A stretch of 64,000 nt of DNA from an uncultured Chitinophagaceae bacterium (lineage in GTDB: Bacteria; Bacteroidota; Bacteroidia; Chitinophagales; Chitinophagaceae): NCBI GenBank assembly GCA_937907395.1, contig CALCII010000009.1, positions 100,189 through 164,188 on the forward strand, read 5' to 3'. Numbering within the stretch: the stretch's first letter is position 1; the number at the start of each line of letters is the position of its first letter. Of this stretch, positions 59,961 through 64,000 are shown one piece after another. The notes under the pieces are model-generated. The model ran no database searches and had not been told where the DNA came from. It worked only from the letters and a program-made list of their open reading frames with translations. Position numbers and translations under genes: made by a program.

Positions 59961-60611
59961 TCAGCGGATATTTTTTAATTGGCTGATAGTTGCAGTTGGG
60001 TTGGCGGATTTAAATACTGTATTCCCGGCTACAAGCACCGTGGCGCCTGCATCAATTATCGATTTTGCATTCTCTACCGTAACTCCTCCGTCAATTTCAA
60101 TATCAACTTTCAAGCACTGTTCATCAATCATTTTTCTCAGTTCCTGGATACGATGGATGGTTTGCGGAATAAAGGTTTGTCCGCCAAATCCCGGATTTAC
60201 ACTCATCATGCAAACCAGGTCAATATCGCCCAGTATATCTTTCAGCAAGCTCACGGGAGTATGTGGGTTGATAGCCACACCGGCTTTCATTCCCAGCGAT
60301 TTGATTTGTTGAATATTGCGGTGGAGATGGGTGCATGCTTCGTAGTGTACAGTTAAAATATCGGCACCTGCTTTTTGAAAAGCTTCTGCATATTTCTCCG
60401 GTTCTTCAATCATCAGGTGCACATCGCAGGTTTTGCTGGTAGCTTTCCGGATGAATTCAATGACCATTGGCCCAAAGCTGATGTTGGGTACAAATCGTCC
60501 GTCCATCACATCCAGGTGAAACCAATCGGCTTCGCTGGCATTCAGCATTTCACAATCTGCCTGCAGGTTCAAAAAATTGGCCGATAAAAGAGAAGGGGCT
60601 ACAATGGGCAT
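59961..60611 (-). CDS. rpe: Ribulose-phosphate 3-epimerase
   Basis: 216 residues, TIM barrel. Interconverts ribulose 5-phosphate and xylulose 5-phosphate. Motifs: PSLLSANFLNL, WFHLDVMDGRFVPN (metal His and Asp), CDVHLMIE, VHYEAC, VNPGFGGQ, and EIDGGVTVENAKSI. Start at 60611 agrees with the first strand; the frame opens to 60641. Sixteen bp after the TPR lipoprotein, so cotranscribed. Confidence 0.95.
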   Translation of the reverse strand: MPIVAPSLLSANFLNLQADCEMLNASEADWFHLDVMDGRFVPNISFGPMVIEFIRKATSKTCDVHLMIEEPEKYAEAFQKAGADILTVHYEACTHLHRNIQQIKSLGMKAGVAINPHTPVSLLKDILGDIDLVCMMSVNPGFGGQTFIPQTIHRIQELRKMIDEQCLKVDIEIDGGVTVENAKSIIDAGATVLVAGNTVFKSANPTATISQLKNIR

Positions 60612-60627
60612 ATAAATCTTTTTGAAG

Positions 60628-61446
60628 TTAGTTGATGGCACCTAAGCGTTTCAATGCTGTTCTGGCTTCTTCCAGCGATTGATCCAATGCAAGTGCCCGT
60701 TTGTAATTATTGGTGGCGTCTTCCGTCCGGTTCAGTTGCTCTTCTGTTTTGGCCATCCAGTAATAACCATCTGCAAAGCTATTCTTTATCGTGGTACTCA
60801 TTCTGAAAATCTCAAGGGCTTCTTTGAATTTTTTCTGATCGTAATAAGCCAACCCTTTTTCAATATAAGCATTCAGATAGGAATAATCTTCTTTTATGAT
60901 CTGATCATAAATGGCAATTGCTTGCGGGTACTGGTGTTTGTTGGAATAATAAATCCCTTTGATCATAAGTATATCGGAACGCATACGTATACCTCCCGGT
61001 TGTTGTAATAAATCATCACAAATGGCTATTGTTTTTGCATTTCCTGTTTCTGCATACAAATTCGCAGCCCTGAACTGAGCATCGGTAAAAATTCCGGCAG
61101 TATGCAATGCTTTTTCATAGTGTGCAATCGCAGCAACCGTATCCCCAATGCGTTCCAGTGCATCGGCTTTCATATACAGGAAGCCGGGATTGGCCGTGTC
61201 TTTCGCCAAAAGTTTGTTGATGTGGAGCAATGCTTTTTTATATTGTCCGGCCTCCACCAGCTTTTCCACCAGTTGGGGCCTCAGGCTGTCGGCCGAGACA
61301 CTGTCTTTTTCAATTTGCTGTTCAAGGACAGTTACCGGGTTTTGCGCAGTGGTATCTGTTGCCGGAGTTTTATTCGTTCCTGTATTGTTACAGGCGGTAA
61401 TGATGAGGGTACTGCTAAACAGTAACAAGGTCTTGATATTGAACAT
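60628..61446 (-). CDS. TPR lipoprotein
   Basis: 272 residues. Lipobox LIITAC at residues 14-19, Thr-rich linker, then about six TPR repeats (DTVAAIAHYEKALHTAG, YPQAIAIYDQIIKED, KFKEALEIFRMSTTI, ATNNYKRALALDQS). Outer-membrane or periplasmic lipoprotein; partner unknown. Has a perfect -7 element five bases ahead of the ATG. First gene of the unit with rpe. Confidence 0.85.
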   Translation of the reverse strand: MFNIKTLLLFSSTLIITACNNTGTNKTPATDTTAQNPVTVLEQQIEKDSVSADSLRPQLVEKLVEAGQYKKALLHINKLLAKDTANPGFLYMKADALERIGDTVAAIAHYEKALHTAGIFTDAQFRAANLYAETGNAKTIAICDDLLQQPGGIRMRSDILMIKGIYYSNKHQYPQAIAIYDQIIKEDYSYLNAYIEKGLAYYDQKKFKEALEIFRMSTTIKNSFADGYYWMAKTEEQLNRTEDATNNYKRALALDQSLEEARTALKRLGAIN

Positions 61447-61450
61447 GCGG

Positions 61451-61458
61451 CAAATTTA
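61451..61458 (-). promoter_or_regulatory. -7 promoter element of the TPR lipoprotein (leaderless type)
   Basis: Minus TAAATTTG (plus CAAATTTA), perfect TAnnTTTG. Its last base is 5 nt from the A of the ATG at 61446. Confidence 0.6.
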
Positions 61459-61515
61459 CTCAATTTAATTGACGGGCTTTTGACAAATGGTTGAATTTTA
61501 CAGGTTCTTAACTGA

Positions 61516-61523
61516 TACATTTG
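61516..61523 (+). promoter_or_regulatory. -7 promoter element of the TolB-like gene
   Basis: TACATTTG, perfect TAnnTTTG, ending 14 bp before the ATG at 61537. TTG at 61491-61493 could be the -33 element (22-bp spacer). Confidence 0.55.
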
Positions 61524-61536
61524 CAAAAAAATAGTA

Positions 61537-62643
61537 ATGATGAAAAGGCTTCTGTTCGTTTCTGTATTTTTTCTTTTGATTGCAGTGCTTACCGCATTCC
61601 GTTTCCATGCACCTTTAACAGGTACTATCCAGAACGGCGATACGTTACTTTATCCGGAAGAGCATCATTTTAAAAATATCCGTCAGCTCACTTTTGGTGG
61701 AGATAATGCAGAAGCTTATTTCAGCTTCGATGGCAAATGGCTCATCTTCCAGAAAACAAATCCTAAGGAAGGCATCATGTGCGATCAGATGTATATCGCA
61801 AAAGTTCCCACCAGGCCCAGCGAAAAATTTGAACCCCGGCTGGTTAGCACCGGAAAAGGAAGAACCACCTGCGGTACGTTTACTAAGGATGGAAAACACA
61901 TCATATATGCTTCTACTCATCTGAGTGCCGATACTTGTCCGCCGGTACCCGACAGAAGAAAATACGGCAACAAATATATCTGGCCTTTATATGATAGTTA
62001 TGATATTTTCATGGCCAACCTTAACGGAAAAATTGTAAAACAACTTACACATAGTAAGGGGTATGACGCAGAAGCAACGCTGTCGCCCGACGGTACAAAG
62101 ATGATCTATACCAGCACAAAAGATGGTGATATTGATCTGTATATTATGAACCTGAAAACCGGTAAGGAGGTGAAGATTACGAATCAGCTGGGTTATGATG
62201 GTGGTGCCTGGTTCAGTCCCGATGGAAAGAAAATTATCTGGCGTGCTTCACGTCCCAAAACAGAAGCCGAAATCAAAGAATACAAGGATCTGTTAGTTGA
62301 AGGATTGGTAGCGCCAACCAATATGGAAGTGTGGGTGGCCAATGCAGACGGAACGAACCAGCGACAAGTGTCTTCGTTCGGACAAGCAAACTGGGCGCCT
62401 GCCTATATGCCCGATAGTAAGCGTATCATTTTTGCCAGTAACCACGAATACAAACGTGGATTTCCGTTCAATTTATACACCATGAATGAAGACGGAACCA
62501 ATCTCGTAAAGATCAGTCGGGATAAAGGATTTGATGCGTTCCCTATGTTCAGCCCTAACGGAAAAAAGATTGTCTTTTGCAGCAACCGCAATAACGGCGG
62601 CACAAGAGATACGAATATTTTTATTGCCGATTGGGTGGAATAG
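61537..62643 (+). CDS. TolB-like beta-propeller protein (PD40 repeats)
   Basis: 368 residues. Signal peptide (MMKRLLFVSVFFLLIAVLTAF) followed by about five PD40/TolB propeller blades: DAEATLSPDGTKMIYTSTKDGDIDLYIM, GGAWFSPDGKKIIW, WAPAYMPDSKRIIFASNHE and FPMFSPNGKKIVFCSN in shorter form. It lacks the TolB N-terminal domain. Probably periplasmic; binding partner unknown. Two ATG codons at the start. No Tol-Pal genes nearby. Confidence 0.82.
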   Translation: MMKRLLFVSVFFLLIAVLTAFRFHAPLTGTIQNGDTLLYPEEHHFKNIRQLTFGGDNAEAYFSFDGKWLIFQKTNPKEGIMCDQMYIAKVPTRPSEKFEPRLVSTGKGRTTCGTFTKDGKHIIYASTHLSADTCPPVPDRRKYGNKYIWPLYDSYDIFMANLNGKIVKQLTHSKGYDAEATLSPDGTKMIYTSTKDGDIDLYIMNLKTGKEVKITNQLGYDGGAWFSPDGKKIIWRASRPKTEAEIKEYKDLLVEGLVAPTNMEVWVANADGTNQRQVSSFGQANWAPAYMPDSKRIIFASNHEYKRGFPFNLYTMNEDGTNLVKISRDKGFDAFPMFSPNGKKIVFCSNRNNGGTRDTNIFIADWVE

Positions 62644-62673
62644 TATTGACGATACAATTCTTTTTAAATCATT

Positions 62674-62681
62674 TAGATTTG
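62674..62681 (+). promoter_or_regulatory. -7 promoter element of the membrane protein gene
   Basis: TAGATTTG, perfect TAnnTTTG, ending 16 bp before the ATG at 62697. Confidence 0.5.
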
Positions 62682-62696
62682 TAAAAAATTTAATTT

Positions 62697-63137
62697 ATGT
62701 ATAACGGCCTCTTACACCTGCATAACGCATTACGCTGGATCATTATCATTCTGTTATTGCTTTCATTGATACAGGCAATTACGAAGAATGAAAAGATTAC
62801 AAAGACAAGCCTTTGGTTGCTCATTTCAGCTCATATAACCCTGTTGCTGGGATTGTTCCAGTATTTCAATAGCGAAGTAGTGGGCTTTCATATGATTGAA
62901 AACCTGGGAGGAATGGGTGCTGTGATGAAAGATAGTTTTGCCCGTTTCTGGGTGGTGGAACATATCAGTGCTATGGTGATTGCCATAGTACTGATTACAA
63001 TAGCCAGGGGTAAAGCAAAAAAACTCAACTACAAAGCTGCCACCATTCTGTATGTAATTGCTTTGTTGCTTATTCTTGCAGCTGTTCCCTGGCCGTTCCG
63101 TGAAGGTATTGGCCGTCCCTGGTTCCCGGGAATGTAG
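62697..63137 (+). CDS. Four-helix membrane protein, cytochrome b-like
   Basis: 146 residues with four hydrophobic helices (ALRWIIIILLLLSLIQAI, LWLLISAHITLLLGLFQYF, FWVVEHISAMVIAIVLITIA, ILYVIALLLILAAVP). His residues in helices 1, 2 and 3 (HLHNALRW, SAHIT, VVEHIS) could bind heme, as in small cytochrome-b-type proteins, but this is inferred. Ends with FREGIGRPWFPGM, a tail I remember from related Bacteroidota proteins. Strong terminator behind it. Confidence 0.65.
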   Translation: MYNGLLHLHNALRWIIIILLLLSLIQAITKNEKITKTSLWLLISAHITLLLGLFQYFNSEVVGFHMIENLGGMGAVMKDSFARFWVVEHISAMVIAIVLITIARGKAKKLNYKAATILYVIALLLILAAVPWPFREGIGRPWFPGM

Positions 63138-63161
63138 TTGCTGGTTGAAACGTTTTAAGTT

Positions 63162-63198
63162 AACAGGTTGAAAAGATTATTTTTCAACCTGTTTTTAT
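63162..63198 (+). terminator. Rho-independent terminator
   Basis: AACAGGTTGAAAA (63162-63174), loop GATTAT, TTTTCAACCTGTT (63181-63193), then TTTATTTT. Confidence 0.9.
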
Positions 63199-63209
63199 TT
63201 TCGCTCATA

Positions 63210-63251
63210 ACTTATAACCTACAACTTAAAACTTACTACTTATTACTTCTT
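63210..63251. repeat. Degenerate 7-bp tandem repeat array
   Basis: Six units in register from 63210: ACTTATA, ACCTACA, ACTTAAA, ACTTACT, ACTTATT, ACTTCTT. The last units cross the stop codon (63243-63245) of the YfcE-like gene on the minus strand. Confidence 0.8.
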
Positions 63252-63755
63252 CCCCAGTTCAATCACTTCACAATCTTTCATGTTTTTTCCATCGATCACA
63301 AAACGAATGAGGGTTCTCATTTTATGCCAGCCTTGTTTACCGGCAGCACCGGGGTTCATGTGCAGGCATTGCAGTTGATCATCATACATAATTTTCAGAA
63401 TGTGACTATGACCGGCGATGAAGAGTTGCGGACGATGAATTTGTAATTCTTTTCTTGTATCCGGATTGTATTTGGGAGGATAACCACCAATATGGCGGAT
63501 CATTACTTTTACTTCTTCACAGTGAAAGACCAATTGTTCAGGGTAGAGGCTGCGTATTTCCTGTCCGTCGATATTCCCATAAACGCCACGAATTATCTTT
63601 ACACTCGTCAACTTCGTTAACTCTTTCAACTTATCAACCACCTCCAAACTTCCCCAATCCCCGCCATGCCATATTTCATCGCATGTTGAAAAATGTTCAG
63701 CAACAGAATCGTCCAGGTAACCATGTGTGTCTGATAATAAACCAATCCGTGTCAT
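63243..63755 (-). CDS. YfcE/MJ0936-type metallophosphoesterase
   Basis: 170 residues. Calcineurin-like fold with LLSDTHG, HGGDWGS, GVYGNID and IAGHSHI, the four metal-binding motifs of the YfcE/MJ0936 subfamily. Such enzymes hydrolyse phosphodiesters; the natural substrate is unclear. The C-terminus (IELGKK) lies inside a 7-bp repeat array. A possible promoter lies 63822-63829. Cytoplasmic. Confidence 0.93.
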   Translation of the reverse strand: MTRIGLLSDTHGYLDDSVAEHFSTCDEIWHGGDWGSLEVVDKLKELTKLTSVKIIRGVYGNIDGQEIRSLYPEQLVFHCEEVKVMIRHIGGYPPKYNPDTRKELQIHRPQLFIAGHSHILKIMYDDQLQCLHMNPGAAGKQGWHKMRTLIRFVIDGKNMKDCEVIELGKK

Positions 63756-63821
63756 ATCTCAGCGTTTAACTCTTTTCTTACTTTCCTGCGTCAAAGAAGA
63801 GAAGACCAAAATTCGCATATC

Positions 63822-63829
63822 CAAACCTA
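63822..63829 (-). promoter_or_regulatory. Possible -7 element upstream of the YfcE-like gene
   Basis: Minus TAGGTTTG (plus CAAACCTA), perfect TAnnTTTG, but 67 bp upstream of the start, so a leader of about 60 nt is implied. Confidence 0.35.
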
Positions 63830-63856
63830 TTTCTTACTTTTAAGTAACGATTTGTT

Positions 63857-64000
63857 ATGCCATTCTTCCGGAATTTTCTTTACTGGATTGATAAACGCAG
63901 GTGGAAATATGTTTTCATGCTGATGATGATTAATGATCAATGCAAAATGCAAAATGCAAAATGCAAAATGCTGAATGCTGAATGCTCAATGCTGAATGCA
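63857..64000 (+). CDS. Possible start of a gene cut by the window end
   Basis: From ATG at 63857 the frame stays open to the edge (48 codons): MPFFRNFLYWIDKRRWKYV then a part encoded by the 7-bp repeats (KMQNAKCKML ... NAEC), which is almost surely not true protein sequence. The first 20 codons look plausible, but the frame may be chance. Low confidence. Confidence 0.2.
   Translation, partial: MPFFRNFLYWIDKRRWKYVFMLMMINDQCKMQNAKCKMLNAECSMLNA
63933..64000. repeat. 7-bp tandem repeat array running off the window
   Basis: Nine full units from 63933: ATGATCA, four ATGCAAA, ATGCTGA, ATGCTGA, ATGCTCA, ATGCTGA, and the start of a tenth at 63996. More regular than the two other arrays in the window. 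Its right end lies outside. Confidence 0.9.

Overview
This window is a piece of chromosome from a Bacteroidota bacterium, most likely of the Chitinophagaceae type (inference, no search was run). The signs are: three secreted proteins with C-terminal type IX secretion (T9SS) sorting domains, a TonB-dependent receptor with a carboxypeptidase-like N-terminal domain, DUF5683, tandem AraC regulators, and many promoters of the form TAnnTTTG, the Bacteroidota -7 element. I see no rRNA, tRNA, CRISPR array, transposase or prophage.

Layout. 1-12 kb: gamma-glutamyltransferase and AlkD-like repair protein; a T9SS cargo; a fructosamine-kinase-like protein; a Lys/Ala-rich SWIB protein; a T9SS PHP hydrolase; a secreted DNA/RNA nuclease; the pseudouridine salvage pair psuK-psuG; YccF. 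12-23 kb: a TPR protein and a three-gene minus-strand envelope locus (outer-membrane barrel, a 1943-residue repeat protein with a ten-cysteine knot, and an Fn3 protein). 22.7-28.7 kb: pdxH, a four-subunit 2-oxoacid:ferredoxin oxidoreductase operon, and aconitase. 28.8-37.2 kb: PspC, two AraC paralogues, kdsA, and a giant delta-60-repeat T9SS protein. 37.6-44.8 kb: an A+T-rich defence island. 45-64 kb: mostly core genes, including threonine dehydrogenase, icd, TMEM175, acylphosphatase, Rrf2, a two-component pair, dapB, DUF5683, parB, crcB, phoH, a TonB receptor, rpe, a TolB-like propeller and a YfcE-like phosphoesterase.

The most interesting part is the defence island (37645-44756, minus strand). 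Seven genes lie head to tail with overlaps or very short gaps: XRE controller, DNA methyltransferase, restriction-enzyme-like protein, a DUF4297/Cap4-like nuclease effector, a small middle component, a DUF3732 SMC-like ATPase, and an NdpA/YejK-like nucleoid protein. The first three look like a controller-type restriction-modification system and the next three like an ABC three-component (ABC-3C) system; NdpA appears to be an added fourth partner. A perfect GGACA-N5-TGTCC palindrome abuts the only clear promoter, so the controller may set expression of the whole island. A G+C-rich segment, possibly a dispersed repeat, lies at its right edge.

Other patterns: three intergenic arrays of degenerate 7-bp repeats (31942, 63210, 63933), and several genes whose -7 element sits so close to the start codon that the mRNA is probably leaderless (psuK, pspC, kdsA, the TPR lipoprotein).
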